Origin: Actinophytocola xanthii
GTDB lineage: Bacteria; Actinomycetota; Actinomycetes; Mycobacteriales; Pseudonocardiaceae
Reading direction: 5' to 3'
Length of the DNA stretch: 64,000 nucleotides
NCBI RefSeq assembly: GCF_001921205.1
Contig: NZ_MSIE01000049.1
Location: 1 to 64,000, forward strand
A model generated the notes under the pieces. That model was given only the letters and a program-made list of their open reading frames with translations, was not told the origin of the DNA and made no database searches. A program made the position numbers and the translations under genes. Of this stretch, positions 25,848-34,269 are shown one piece after another. How positions within the stretch are numbered: the stretch's first letter is position 1; each line of letters opens with the position of its first letter.

Positions 25848-27410
25848 CTACTGCCGGTCCGGGAGGCTGAACGCGTAGAAGGTTCGGCTGCGGGTGCCGA
25901 TACCGGCGCGTTCGTAGCCGTTGCCCCAGTACACCGAGCCGTCCACGATCGCGGGGCCGGAGTTCGACGAGCCCTCGCCACGGGTCTCCCAGAGCACCTG
26001 GCCGGTCGCGGCGTCGATGGCGTACATGTAGCCGGCCAGGGAGCCCGCGTAGAGCACGCCGTTGGCGACGCTGACCGCGCCCTGGGCCAGGCCCTGGTGC
26101 GGTTCCCCGACGTGCCAGACGACCTCACCGGTGGCCGCGTCGAGTGCGGCGATGGAGCTGTAGTCGATCACCGTGCCGTCCGGCAGCTCGTACTCCTCCC
26201 TGCCGAAGTTGGTCTCCACCAGGTATACCCGCTCGCCGTCGGTGGCAGTGCCCCACTGAATCCCGCCGACCTCGGAGCCGGGCGCGAGGGCGGCGCTCCA
26301 CACGATCTCACCCGTCGTGGCGTCGACCATCCAGTAGATGCCGCTCTTCTGCCCGGCACCGACCAGCTTGCGCTGCTGACCGTCGGCCCCCGTGACGGTC
26401 AGCAGGTGCGCACCGTCGGCGAAGTCGTGGTCCGGGCCCGGGATCGGCGGGCAGTTGTTCGGTGGCGGACCGATGATGCAGCCGCCGTTCCACGTGTCGA
26501 ACGCGTCCTCCCCGGCGGTCCACCTGATGTCGCCGGTGGCCGCGTCCATCGCCACGATCGAGTTCAGGTGGTTGCCCGGCGAGCACTCGCTCGGCGTCCC
26601 GCCGTTCTCCTGGCAGTCCTCGACGTCGTTCGGCACGGTGTAGTTGTTGCCGGTGGTGATGTAGAGGGTGCCGGTGTCCGGGTCGATCGCCGGCGTGCTG
26701 CTCCAGATGGCGTTGCCGCTGTACCTGCCGTTCGTCGCGGGGTCCTCCGGGGACTCCGGGGTCGTGTAGGTCCGCCAGAGGATGTCGCCGGTGGCCGCGT
26801 CCACAGCGGTCATGCTGCCCCGGAACGTGCAGCAGTCGTAGTCGGGGTTGATCGCGGCGACCTCCTCGTCGGAGGACACGCCTTGGTAGAGGACCCCGTC
26901 GTACACCATCGGCGACTGGGTCAGGATGGCGGACGGGTGCTCGTCCATGGTCGTGGACCAGCGGAGATCCCCGTTCGCGGTGTCGATCGCCAGCAGCCGG
27001 GCCCCGCGCTGAGTTCCGATGTAGACGGTGTCGCCGACCACGGTCGGGCTGCTGCGCGACACCGCCTCGGCGATGCCGACGTAGTCAGGGATCGAACGCT
27101 GCCAGATCAGCGCGCCGGTCTGGGCGTCCACTTTGGAGAAGTAGCCACCCCAGTCAGGGAAGTAGACCGCGCCGTCGACCACCGCGGGCGTGGCGGAGAC
27201 GTCCCCTTGCGTGGACTGTGTCCACCTGGTGTCCAGGTCGGGCACCGTCGTCGTGGACAGGGTCCGCTCGACCGGGTTCCAGCGGGTGTTCGCGTGGTCG
27301 TATCCGCCCATCGACCAGTCGGCGTCACCCTGCGCCGCGACGGGAGCGCCCTGCACCGCGCCCACCACGGCGACCGCGATCAGCGCGAACGTAAGCCTCA
27401 CTGCACGCAT
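25848..27410 (-). CDS. Secreted PQQ-type eight-bladed beta-propeller (polyvinyl-alcohol dehydrogenase-like), 520 aa
   Basis: A signal peptide (cleavage near PVAAQ) precedes a PQQ-enzyme-repeat propeller. Blades carry GALIWQRS, GDLRWSTT, GDILWRTY, GDIRWTAG, GEIVWSAA, GEVVWHVG and GQVLWETR. A vicinal Cys pair occurs in DYDCCTF; other Cys lie in ECSPGNH and GGCIIGPPPNNCPPIP, as in secreted quinoprotein alcohol dehydrogenases. No cytochrome domain is attached. It probably oxidises an alcohol outside the membrane if PQQ is available; a purely structural propeller cannot be excluded. ATG 27410 follows GAGGTGGCAG. Confidence 0.87.
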   Translation of the reverse strand: MRAVRLTFALIAVAVVGAVQGAPVAAQGDADWSMGGYDHANTRWNPVERTLSTTTVPDLDTRWTQSTQGDVSATPAVVDGAVYFPDWGGYFSKVDAQTGALIWQRSIPDYVGIAEAVSRSSPTVVGDTVYIGTQRGARLLAIDTANGDLRWSTTMDEHPSAILTQSPMVYDGVLYQGVSSDEEVAAINPDYDCCTFRGSMTAVDAATGDILWRTYTTPESPEDPATNGRYSGNAIWSSTPAIDPDTGTLYITTGNNYTVPNDVEDCQENGGTPSECSPGNHLNSIVAMDAATGDIRWTAGEDAFDTWNGGCIIGPPPNNCPPIPGPDHDFADGAHLLTVTGADGQQRKLVGAGQKSGIYWMVDATTGEIVWSAALAPGSEVGGIQWGTATDGERVYLVETNFGREEYELPDGTVIDYSSIAALDAATGEVVWHVGEPHQGLAQGAVSVANGVLYAGSLAGYMYAIDAATGQVLWETRGEGSSNSGPAIVDGSVYWGNGYERAGIGTRSRTFYAFSLPDRQ

Positions 27411-27763
27411 ACCTGCCACCTCACGCAGAGCAACGGGACGACTACGCCGTAGTGTGCGGCGGTCGAACGAGCGTCGTCAACCGATTCCCTTTTCCGGAAC
27501 GGTCGCCAACGAAAACCGCGCCGAAAGCCGGAAAAGCCTGGTGGACGCGGCTGGGTCGGGTCCTTTCGTGATCAGCAGGTGGCTCGTTTTCGGGGAACTT
27601 TTCGCAACGACTCCGAAAGATCTCGCCCGCCACCGCCCCGCCGGCCCTCTCCTGCGCGAGTCGACCACGCGGCCACGCGATGAACGCGGCGATGCCGATT
27701 CGATGAAGACGGTGGCCAAGACTTGCTCCGGCAACACAGCCACCCTTCTCGAAGAGGAGAGAC
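27411..27763. other. Intergenic region between divergent genes
   Basis: No credible gene is seen in these 353 bp. It holds the upstream regions of the PQQ propeller (minus) and the Cys-rich secreted protein (plus). It is somewhat AT-richer around 27480-27640 (runs such as CCCTTTTCCGG and GTTTTCGGGGAACTTTTCG). I cannot assign promoter elements confidently. Confidence 0.4.
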
Positions 27764-28330
27764 ATGCGTCAAACGTTCAGACGCGCTGGGTTACTCGGGA
27801 TGGCCTTCCTGCTCGCGCTGGCGGGAACGGTGTTCGTGGCCGGTACGGCGTCGGCCGCGAAGTCGAGACAGGCGTTGGACACCGCGTCGGTCACGCAGGC
27901 CTGCGAGATTTCGGCCTGCGCCAAGGATGTGCAGAGCATCCCGGCCAACGCGGCGGTCGACACCTACTGCTCCCACCCCGGGGGCGGGTTCAACCTCACC
28001 TACACCAATCCCACCTTCGGGCGTGGCGGGTACATCCCCGTCACGAACTTCGCGAACAACACCCGGAACCCCGAGCAGTGTGGTGCCTTTTCCGGTTCCT
28101 TCGCGCGGACAAGGGTTGCGACCAACCTGTGGTCCTGTTCAGGCGGAGGATGCGTGAACTTCGGCAACGTCCTCCAGCGCGGTGAGCAGCTCCGGGCCTT
28201 CTGCCACCTTCCGCCGGGCCAACCCAACTCGTTGCTCGTCTACGTGCCACGCAACACGTTCGCGGGCTTCGTCCGCACCTCCGAGCTGGACATCAACCCC
28301 AGCGTCCCGAGCTGCAACCAGGGATTCTGA
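27764..28330 (+). CDS. Cys-rich secreted protein with SH3-like region, 188 aa
   Basis: The signal peptide (MRQTFRRAGLLGMAFLLALA, cleavage after SASAA) leads to a mature domain of about 155 residues with eight cysteines, suggesting four disulfides. The C-terminal part (VATNLWSCSGGGCVNFGNVLQRGEQLRAFCHL, then YVPRNTFAGFVRTSEL) resembles a bacterial SH3-like barrel. It could be a wall-binding or inhibitor-like protein. ATG 27764 follows GAGGAGAG. A strong hairpin closes the gene, separating it from the RiPP cluster. Confidence 0.8.
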   Translation: MRQTFRRAGLLGMAFLLALAGTVFVAGTASAAKSRQALDTASVTQACEISACAKDVQSIPANAAVDTYCSHPGGGFNLTYTNPTFGRGGYIPVTNFANNTRNPEQCGAFSGSFARTRVATNLWSCSGGGCVNFGNVLQRGEQLRAFCHLPPGQPNSLLVYVPRNTFAGFVRTSELDINPSVPSCNQGF

Positions 28331-28346
28331 CCCCGACCCACGAACA

Positions 28347-28372
28347 GCCGGGCCGTCCCCGGGCGGCCCGGC
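28347..28372 (+). terminator. Hairpin terminator after the Cys-rich secreted protein
   Basis: GCCGGGCCG (28347-28355) pairs perfectly with CGGCCCGGC (28364-28372) across an eight-base loop, followed by a pyrimidine-rich run. It isolates the RiPP cluster from upstream transcription. Confidence 0.8.
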
Positions 28373-28502
28373 CTTCCCTTCCTGGGAAGGATTCGGGCGA
28401 CTTCCCGAGCCACAGGGGTGCGTGGTCGCTTCCGGCGGGAAAAGCAGGAATGTCACGGTGTTGAGTGTCGACGAGATCGGCCGGACGAGGGGAATCATCA
28501 CA

Positions 28503-29564
28503 ATGTCTGGTACCGCTGCCACTGTTTCCGGCGGGCCCACCGATATCGTGTGGGACATTACCTACGCCTGCCCGCTGCGGTGCACGCACTGCTATTCGGA
28601 GTCGGGACGGCGCCCGACGCGGCAGCTGACTCCCGCGGAGCTGCTGCGGGTCGCCGACGCGATGCTGTCGCTTCGCCCGTCGACGATCGTGCTCGCCGGT
28701 GGTGAGCCGCTCGTCGTCCGGGGGTTGTCCGACGTCGTCGACCGGATCACCGCCGCCGGTGTCGAGGTGCTGCTGTACACCAGCGGGTGGTCGCTATCGC
28801 CGACGATGATCGACGAGGTGGTGGCCAGGTGTGCCGCGGTGAGCGTCAGCCTCGACGGTGCCACGGCCGAGGTGCACGACGCGGTCCGCGGCCGCAGCGG
28901 CTCGTTCGACCGGGCCATGCGGTCCCTCACGATGCTGAACGACGCGGTGCGCGAACGCCGACGCGCCGGCGGGACGCCCTTCGAGTTCGGCATCGACGCG
29001 ACGATCGTGCGCAGCAGCTTCGACCAGGTCGCCTCGTTCTGCGAGGACATCGCCCCGCGGTTCAGCGAGCTCAGCTACGTCGCCCTCGGCCCGGCGATGC
29101 CGATCGGTCTCGGCAGCCGCGCCGTGTTCGTCGAGCACGAACTCCTCGACGACGAGCAGGTCGACCGGCTGACCGCCCCCGAACAGCTCGCCTACCTCAG
29201 GTCGCTGGCGCCGCCGCCGGTCCAGGTCTCCGTGACGGACAACCGCCTGCTGTCCTACCGTCCGGATCTCCTCGCCCGGGGCCGCATCCCCGCGATGCAG
29301 GTCGAGCCCGACGGCCTGGTGCGGGCGATGGCGATCTACGAGGGCACGGTCGGGAGCCTGCTCACCGACCCGCCTGCGGAGCTCTGGCGCCGCTCGGTCG
29401 ACCGATGGCGTGACCCGTTCGTGGTCGACACCCTCACCCCGGTGCGCACGATGCGGGAGTGGGCCGAGGCCACCAGGCGCCTGGACTACCGCTTCGGCAC
29501 CGACGACGACCGGGCCCGCATCGACAACCGGCCCGTCTTCCTTTCCCTGTCCCCGTCCCGGTGA
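28503..29564 (+). CDS. Radical SAM peptide-modifying enzyme 1 (MftC-like, degenerate SPASM), 353 aa
   Basis: The radical SAM signature CX3CX2C is CPLRCTHC, in DITYACPLRCTHCYSESG. The surroundings resemble the peptide-modifying family that includes MftC of mycofactocin. SAM-binding GGE-type motif: VLAGGEPLV. The C-terminal region has the SPASM-like pattern VEPDGLVRAMAIYEGTVGSL, but every auxiliary-cluster cysteine is missing (Ala/Met instead). It is about 60% identical by eye to the enzyme at 33216. ATG 28503 after GAGGGGA matches the paralogue length better than GTG 28458. It lies 46 bp before the small precursor gene. The reaction is unknown; Cys-Calpha thioether, epimerisation or C-C crosslinking are candidates. 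Confidence 0.9.
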   Translation: MSGTAATVSGGPTDIVWDITYACPLRCTHCYSESGRRPTRQLTPAELLRVADAMLSLRPSTIVLAGGEPLVVRGLSDVVDRITAAGVEVLLYTSGWSLSPTMIDEVVARCAAVSVSLDGATAEVHDAVRGRSGSFDRAMRSLTMLNDAVRERRRAGGTPFEFGIDATIVRSSFDQVASFCEDIAPRFSELSYVALGPAMPIGLGSRAVFVEHELLDDEQVDRLTAPEQLAYLRSLAPPPVQVSVTDNRLLSYRPDLLARGRIPAMQVEPDGLVRAMAIYEGTVGSLLTDPPAELWRRSVDRWRDPFVVDTLTPVRTMREWAEATRRLDYRFGTDDDRARIDNRPVFLSLSPSR

Positions 29565-29610
29565 GCGATCGCCGGGAACATCACGGCTACCGAGGAGGGA
29601 GGTGACACCG

Positions 29611-29694
29611 ATGGCGTACGACATCAACGATCTGCAGCTCCTGGAGGAGGCCGAGGCCGACCTCGAGCTGTTCCCGTGCAAGTGCACCTGCTGA
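29611..29694 (+). CDS. Putative RiPP precursor peptide with CKCTC core, 27 aa
   Basis: ATG 29611 is preceded by a very strong ribosome site, GGAGGGAGGTGA (29594-29605), sharing GGGAGGTGAC with the first lanthipeptide precursor. The acidic leader begins MAYDINDLQLLEEAEADLEL; its DLQLLEE resembles the class III/IV leader recognition helix. The peptide ends FPCKCTC: three Cys and a single Thr, no Ser. It sits between a radical SAM gene and an ABC exporter, and is followed by a 14-bp hairpin. This is far shorter than known class IV precursors (about 50 aa). The product could carry at most one (methyl)lanthionine; the remaining Cys residues are plausible radical SAM targets. Confidence 0.8.
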   Translation: MAYDINDLQLLEEAEADLELFPCKCTC

Positions 29695-29709
29695 TCACCC
29701 GCTGGTCCC

Positions 29710-29741
29710 GGTCCGTCAGCCCGGCGGCGGGTTGGCGGACC
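29710..29741 (+). terminator. 14-bp intercistronic hairpin after the precursor gene
   Basis: Position 29710 pairs with 29741 inward to 29723 with 29728: GGTCCGTCAGCCCG against CGGGTTGGCGGACC, fourteen consecutive pairs including two G-U, with a four-base loop. It lies 15 bp after the precursor stop and 26 bp before the exporter ATG. Probable attenuator or RNase barrier raising precursor mRNA over the exporter. Confidence 0.65.
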
Positions 29742-29767
29742 GGACGGCGTCCACCGAAGGAGAGATC

Positions 29768-31444
29768 ATGCCGACCGAACCCGCGCGGGCGCCCGTCGCG
29801 TCCACGGCCAAGCTGTGTGCGACGGTGGTCGTGGCCGGGTCGGCGCTGGTGCTCCCGGTCCTGTCGGCGCGCGCGGTCGACGTGATCCTCGCCGGCGGCA
29901 CGCCCGGTCCCGCGCTGCTCGCCTTCGCCACCGTGCTGGTCGTGGCGACGCTCGCCGAGATGTGCGGCGAGGTGACCGGCGTCCTCGCCGAGACCGCGGT
30001 GCTCGGCCGGCTGCGGCACCGCCTGCTGGGGCACGTCTTCCGCCTCGGCGTGCCGGGTTCACGGCGCTACGGCGTCGGTGACCTGCTGACCCGGTTCACC
30101 GCCAACGCCGCCGCCATGGCCAGGGCCACGCCCTACCGCATCGAGGCGGCGGTCGGGATCGCGGCGGCCGTGGCCGGCTGGCTCGCACTGTGCGTGATCG
30201 ACTGGCGGGCCGGCGTGGCCCTCGCCGCGGGGACCCTGCCGCTGGTGTTGCTGATCCGAACCCGGCTTCGCACGTCGACCAGCCGGTTCGCCGACTACCT
30301 CGACCGGCTGGCCAGCATCGCCGCACGGCTCACCGACGCGCTCACGGGGCGCCGGACGATCCGCGCGGCAGGCACGCTGGACCGCGAGGTGCGGCGGGTG
30401 CTGGCGCCGCTGCCCGCACTCGCCGCCGCCGGGCTCGCCACCTGGGAGGTCCGCCGGGCCGTCTCCTGGCAGCTCGGCCTCGCCCAGCACGGGCTCCGGA
30501 TCCTGGTGCTCGTCATCGCCGGTCTGGGTGTCGCGACCGGCCGGCTCTCCCCCGGCGGTTTCCTCGCCGCGTCCCTGTACCTCACTGTCGCGCTCGGGTT
30601 CGTCCAGCAGCTCGACACCCTGCTCTTCCTCGCCGACGCCCGCGCCGGCGCGGACCGGGTCCACCAACTTCTCCGGGAGCAGCCTCGGTTCCGCGCCGGT
30701 GGCACCGGGACCCCGGCGCCGGGGCCCGGGTCGCTCGCCTTCCGCGGTGTGCGGGTCCGGATCGACGGGCGGACCGTCCTGGACGGGATCGACCTCGAGG
30801 TGCCGGCCGGCACGGTGCTGGCCGTGGTCGGCCGCTCCGGGAGCGGGAAGAGCACGCTCGGCCTGCTGGCCGGTCGACTCCTCGATCCCGACGACGGCGA
30901 GGTGTCGCTGGACGAGGTGCCGTTGCACACCATGGCGCCGGCCGAGGTGCGCACCGCCGTGGGCTACGCCTTCGAAAGGCCGGTCCTCCTCGGCGACACT
31001 CTCCGCGAGGCGATCGCCTTCGGCCGGCCGGTGCCCGACCGGTCCGCGCCGGAGCGCGCCTGCCGGCTGGCCCAGGCCGAGGACTTCGTTCGCCGGTTGC
31101 CGCACGGCCTCGACACGCTGCTGGCCGAGGCGCCGTTGTCGGGTGGAGAGTTGCAGCGGGTGGGGTTGGCGCGTGCGGTGGTCACACCACCTCGGGTGCT
31201 TGTGCTGGACGACGCGACGTCCGGCCTGGACACGGTTACCGAGGCCCGACTCACGACGGCCTTCACCGAGGCGCTGGCCGGTCGCACGCGGTTGGTCGTC
31301 GCGCACCGCGTGGCGACCGCGGCGCGTGCCGACCTGGTCGCCTGGCTCGACCGCGGCCGGGTGCGCGCGGTCGCGCCCCATTCGGTGCTGTGGACGACCG
31401 AACCCGACTACCGGGCCGTGTTCAGCGCCGGGGAACTGCCGTGA
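29768..31444 (+). CDS. ABC exporter half-transporter 1 (type IV fold), 558 aa
   Basis: An N-terminal membrane domain of six helices and a C-terminal nucleotide-binding domain. Walker A is GRSGSGKST, the signature is LSGGELQ, Walker B is VLVLDDATSGLD and the H-loop VVAHR. In Walker B the usual catalytic Glu is Asp, so this half probably forms the degenerate ATP site of a heterodimer. There is no C39 leader-peptidase domain. Expected role: export of the modified CKCTC peptide with the partner at 31441. ATG 29768 follows AAGGAGAG. The end overlaps the partner start (GTGA). Confidence 0.92.
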   Translation: MPTEPARAPVASTAKLCATVVVAGSALVLPVLSARAVDVILAGGTPGPALLAFATVLVVATLAEMCGEVTGVLAETAVLGRLRHRLLGHVFRLGVPGSRRYGVGDLLTRFTANAAAMARATPYRIEAAVGIAAAVAGWLALCVIDWRAGVALAAGTLPLVLLIRTRLRTSTSRFADYLDRLASIAARLTDALTGRRTIRAAGTLDREVRRVLAPLPALAAAGLATWEVRRAVSWQLGLAQHGLRILVLVIAGLGVATGRLSPGGFLAASLYLTVALGFVQQLDTLLFLADARAGADRVHQLLREQPRFRAGGTGTPAPGPGSLAFRGVRVRIDGRTVLDGIDLEVPAGTVLAVVGRSGSGKSTLGLLAGRLLDPDDGEVSLDEVPLHTMAPAEVRTAVGYAFERPVLLGDTLREAIAFGRPVPDRSAPERACRLAQAEDFVRRLPHGLDTLLAEAPLSGGELQRVGLARAVVTPPRVLVLDDATSGLDTVTEARLTTAFTEALAGRTRLVVAHRVATAARADLVAWLDRGRVRAVAPHSVLWTTEPDYRAVFSAGELP

Positions 31445-33192
31445 CCGGCCGGGGGTGGCGCGCCGGCGCCGGGTACCGGCTGCTGGTCTCGGCGCTGCGG
31501 CGACAACGGCGCGGACTCGCATGGATCCTGCTGTGGTCGGTGCTGGAGTCGGTGCCGCCGTTGCTGTCCGGGCTGCTGGTGTCGGTGGCCATCGACGGCT
31601 TCCTCGCCGGGGACGTGGCGGGCGCGCTCGGCGCGCTCGGGTTGTTCCTCGGCGCCGCCGTGGTGGGGGCCCTCGCCACGAGACAGGTGTTTCCGTGGCT
31701 GGCCCGCGTGGTGGAGGCGGTCCGCGACTCGTTCGTCGTCGCGACCGTGACCGGGGCGCTCACCGACGCCGTCCAGTCATCCGGACCCTCGGACACTGCC
31801 GGCGTCGCCCGGCTGACCGAACACGTCCAGTCGGTTCGCGAGGTGCTGTTCGCCGTCCTGCGCATTGTCCGGCAGATCGCGTTCACCGTGGTGGCCGCGT
31901 TGATCGGGCTGTGCCTGCTGGCCCCGGTGGTCGCGCTGGGCACCGCGCTGGCGGTGGGCCTCGCGATGGCGGTGTTCCTCGTCCGCATGCCGAAGCTGGC
32001 CGCGACCCAGAAGACGGTCCTGCTGGCCGAGGAGAAGGTCGCCCGGCGCGCGGGTGCGGTGTTCGGCGGGATCCGGGACGTGGTCGCGTGCGGAGGGGAG
32101 CGCCAGGCCGCCGGCGATGTCGGTCGGGCGGTCAACGACCACGTACGACTGTCCAGAAGGCTGGCGGTGGCGACCTCGTCCCGGATGGTGGTCGTCTTCC
32201 TCGGCGGTCAGCTTCCGCTGCTGGCCCTGCTGGCGGCCGCACCGTGGCTGCTCGTCGGCGAGCACCTCAGCGTCGGCGAGCTCGTCGGGGCGGTCACCTA
32301 CCTCACCGCGGGGCTCGAACCGGCACTGCGCAGGCTGCTGGAGGTGCTCGCGACCTGGGGACTGGAGATGGGGGTGAGCGTCGCCCGGCTCGGCGAGGGG
32401 TTCGCGCCGGGGGACGGGGCACGGCCGGCGACCGGTGGCGTGCCCGCGCCCGGCCGGATGAGCCTCACCGCGGAAGCTCTCACGTTCGCCTACTCCCCGC
32501 ACGCCGCACCGGTGTGCCGCGACCTCGGCTTCCGGTTGGCCGAGGGCGAGCACCTCGCGGTCGTCGGCCCGAGCGGCACCGGCAAGTCCACGCTCGTGAG
32601 CCTGCTCGCCGGTCTCCTGCCACCCACGCGGGGTCGGGTACTGCTCGGCGACACCCCGCTCGGCGACATCGCGGACGGCGAACTGCGGCGGGTGATCGGC
32701 CTCATCCCGCAGGAGGCCTACGTCTTCGCGGGATCGCTGCGGGAGAACATCGGCTACCTGGCGCCGGGTGCGGGCGCCGGAGAGATCTCGGCGGCCGCGT
32801 CCGCCGTGGGTCTCGACGAGCTCGTCGCCCGGCTCGGCGGCCTGGACGTCACGCTCGGCCCCGAGGGTGCCGAGCTGTCCCACGGCGAGGCACAACTCGT
32901 CGCACTCGCCCGGGTCTACCTGTCGCCGGCCAGGATCGTGATCCTGGACGAGGCGACGTCCGCGCTCACGCCGGACGAGGAGGCGACCGCGGAGGCCGCG
33001 TTCACCGCCCGCGGCGGGACGCTCGTCGTGGTCGCCCACCGGATCAGCTCCGCCGTACGCGCCGGCCGTGTGCTCCTGCTCGACGGTGACACGGCGGTGA
33101 TCGGCACGCACGACGAGCTGGTCCAGCTCTCGTCCACCTACGCGGACCTGGTCGGCCACTGGCGGCACGACGCCATGTCGGCCGCCACCTGA
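31441..33192 (+). CDS. ABC exporter half-transporter 2, 583 aa
   Basis: Six-helix membrane domain plus a nucleotide-binding domain with Walker A GPSGTGKST, Q-loop region IPQEAYVFAGSLRENIGY, signature LSHGE (not LSGGQ), Walker B IVILDEATSAL with catalytic Glu, and H-loop VVAHR. With the upstream half it gives an asymmetric heterodimer: one site has the canonical signature of half 1 and one is degenerate. GTG 31441 overlaps the first half stop. It is followed 23 bp later by the second radical SAM gene in the same transcript. Confidence 0.92.
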   Translation: MTGRGWRAGAGYRLLVSALRRQRRGLAWILLWSVLESVPPLLSGLLVSVAIDGFLAGDVAGALGALGLFLGAAVVGALATRQVFPWLARVVEAVRDSFVVATVTGALTDAVQSSGPSDTAGVARLTEHVQSVREVLFAVLRIVRQIAFTVVAALIGLCLLAPVVALGTALAVGLAMAVFLVRMPKLAATQKTVLLAEEKVARRAGAVFGGIRDVVACGGERQAAGDVGRAVNDHVRLSRRLAVATSSRMVVVFLGGQLPLLALLAAAPWLLVGEHLSVGELVGAVTYLTAGLEPALRRLLEVLATWGLEMGVSVARLGEGFAPGDGARPATGGVPAPGRMSLTAEALTFAYSPHAAPVCRDLGFRLAEGEHLAVVGPSGTGKSTLVSLLAGLLPPTRGRVLLGDTPLGDIADGELRRVIGLIPQEAYVFAGSLRENIGYLAPGAGAGEISAAASAVGLDELVARLGGLDVTLGPEGAELSHGEAQLVALARVYLSPARIVILDEATSALTPDEEATAEAAFTARGGTLVVVAHRISSAVRAGRVLLLDGDTAVIGTHDELVQLSSTYADLVGHWRHDAMSAAT

Positions 33193-33215
33193 GTACTCAT
33201 CCGGAGGGAATCTCC

Positions 33216-34262
33216 ATGACGACGCCCGACCGCCCCGACTACATCGTCTGGGACATCACCTACGCGTGCCCGTTGCGGTGCGAGCACTGCTACTCCGAGT
33301 CGGGGCGACGACCGACCCGGCAGCTCGACCACGACGAGATCCTGCGGGTCGCGGACCGCATCATCGAGCTCGCACCGGCGGCGGTCGGCATGGCCGGCGG
33401 CGAAGCACTGGTGGTGCGGGGAGTCTTCGACATCATCGAGAGGATCATGGACGCAGGCATCGAAGTCCTCCTCTACACCGGCGGGTGGCCACTGCGGCCG
33501 CACATGATGGCCGACCTCCTGCGGCTACGGCCCCGGGTGCACGTGAGCGTGGACGGCGCGACCGCCGCCGTGCACGACCGCATCCGTGGCCGAGCCGGTT
33601 CGTTCGACCGGGCGATGGCCGCGCTGCGCCTGCTGGACGAGGCCAGCGAGGCGGCACGGCGGGATGGCGGCGAGCCGCTCGAGTTCGGCCTGGACGCCAC
33701 GATCGTCCGCAGCAGCTACGACCAGCTCGACCTGTTCTGCACCGACATCGCCCCGCGGTTCCCGGAGCTGGGCTTCCTCGCGCTCAGCGCGGTCGTGCCC
33801 AGCGGGCTGGCCAACCGGGCCGGGTTCGTCGAGCACGAGGTGCTGAGCGACGAGCAGACCGCCTCGTTCACGACCGCCGCGCTGCGCGATCGGCTGCGGG
33901 CACTGACCCCAGCAGACGTGGAACTGTCCACATCGGATAACAAGGCGATGATGATGCACCCCGACCAGGTCGCCAACGGGAGCGCGTTCCGGGGAATCGC
34001 GGTCGAGCCGGACGGCGCGGTCCGCGCGATGTGCATTTACGAGGGCGTGGTGGGCAACCTGCTCGCGGACGAGCCGGCGGAGCTGTGGCAACGCGCGCGG
34101 GCGCGGTGGAGCGACCCGTTCGTGGCCGACACCCTCAGACCGGTTCGGAGCATGCGACAGTGGGCCGAGGCGGTCCGCCGGATCGACTACCACTTCGGCA
34201 CCGACTCCGACCGCGCCCGGATCGACCGGCGACCCGCGTTCGCCGCGCCCGTGTCCGTGTGA
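33216..34262 (+). CDS. Radical SAM peptide-modifying enzyme 2 (paralogue, degenerate SPASM), 348 aa
   Basis: The start YIVWDITYACPLRCEHCYSE gives the CX3CX2C cluster site; GMAGGEALVV is the SAM-binding motif. The C-terminal region VEPDGAVRAMCIYEGVVGNL keeps the SPASM-like spacing but only one of its cysteines. It is co-linear with the enzyme at 28503 (shared ESGRRPTRQL, EFGxDATIVRSS, LYTxGWxL, FGTDxDRARID), so this is a gene duplication. Two copies suggest two different positions or two reactions on the same small peptide. ATG 33216 follows CGGAGGGAA. The next gene begins 7 bp after its stop. Confidence 0.9.
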   Translation: MTTPDRPDYIVWDITYACPLRCEHCYSESGRRPTRQLDHDEILRVADRIIELAPAAVGMAGGEALVVRGVFDIIERIMDAGIEVLLYTGGWPLRPHMMADLLRLRPRVHVSVDGATAAVHDRIRGRAGSFDRAMAALRLLDEASEAARRDGGEPLEFGLDATIVRSSYDQLDLFCTDIAPRFPELGFLALSAVVPSGLANRAGFVEHEVLSDEQTASFTTAALRDRLRALTPADVELSTSDNKAMMMHPDQVANGSAFRGIAVEPDGAVRAMCIYEGVVGNLLADEPAELWQRARARWSDPFVADTLRPVRSMRQWAEAVRRIDYHFGTDSDRARIDRRPAFAAPVSV

Positions 34263-34269
34263 GGCGAGC

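Noticed and set aside
28458-28502. GTG start 15 codons upstream for radical SAM 1
   Set aside because: The paralogue begins only a few residues before IVWDITYACPL, and ATG 28503 has its own GAGGGGA site.
30190-33192. 1000-codon open frame through the ABC exporter genes
   Set aside because: It is an Arg/Pro/Ala-rich shadow frame. The overlapping frames contain full Walker motifs and membrane helices.
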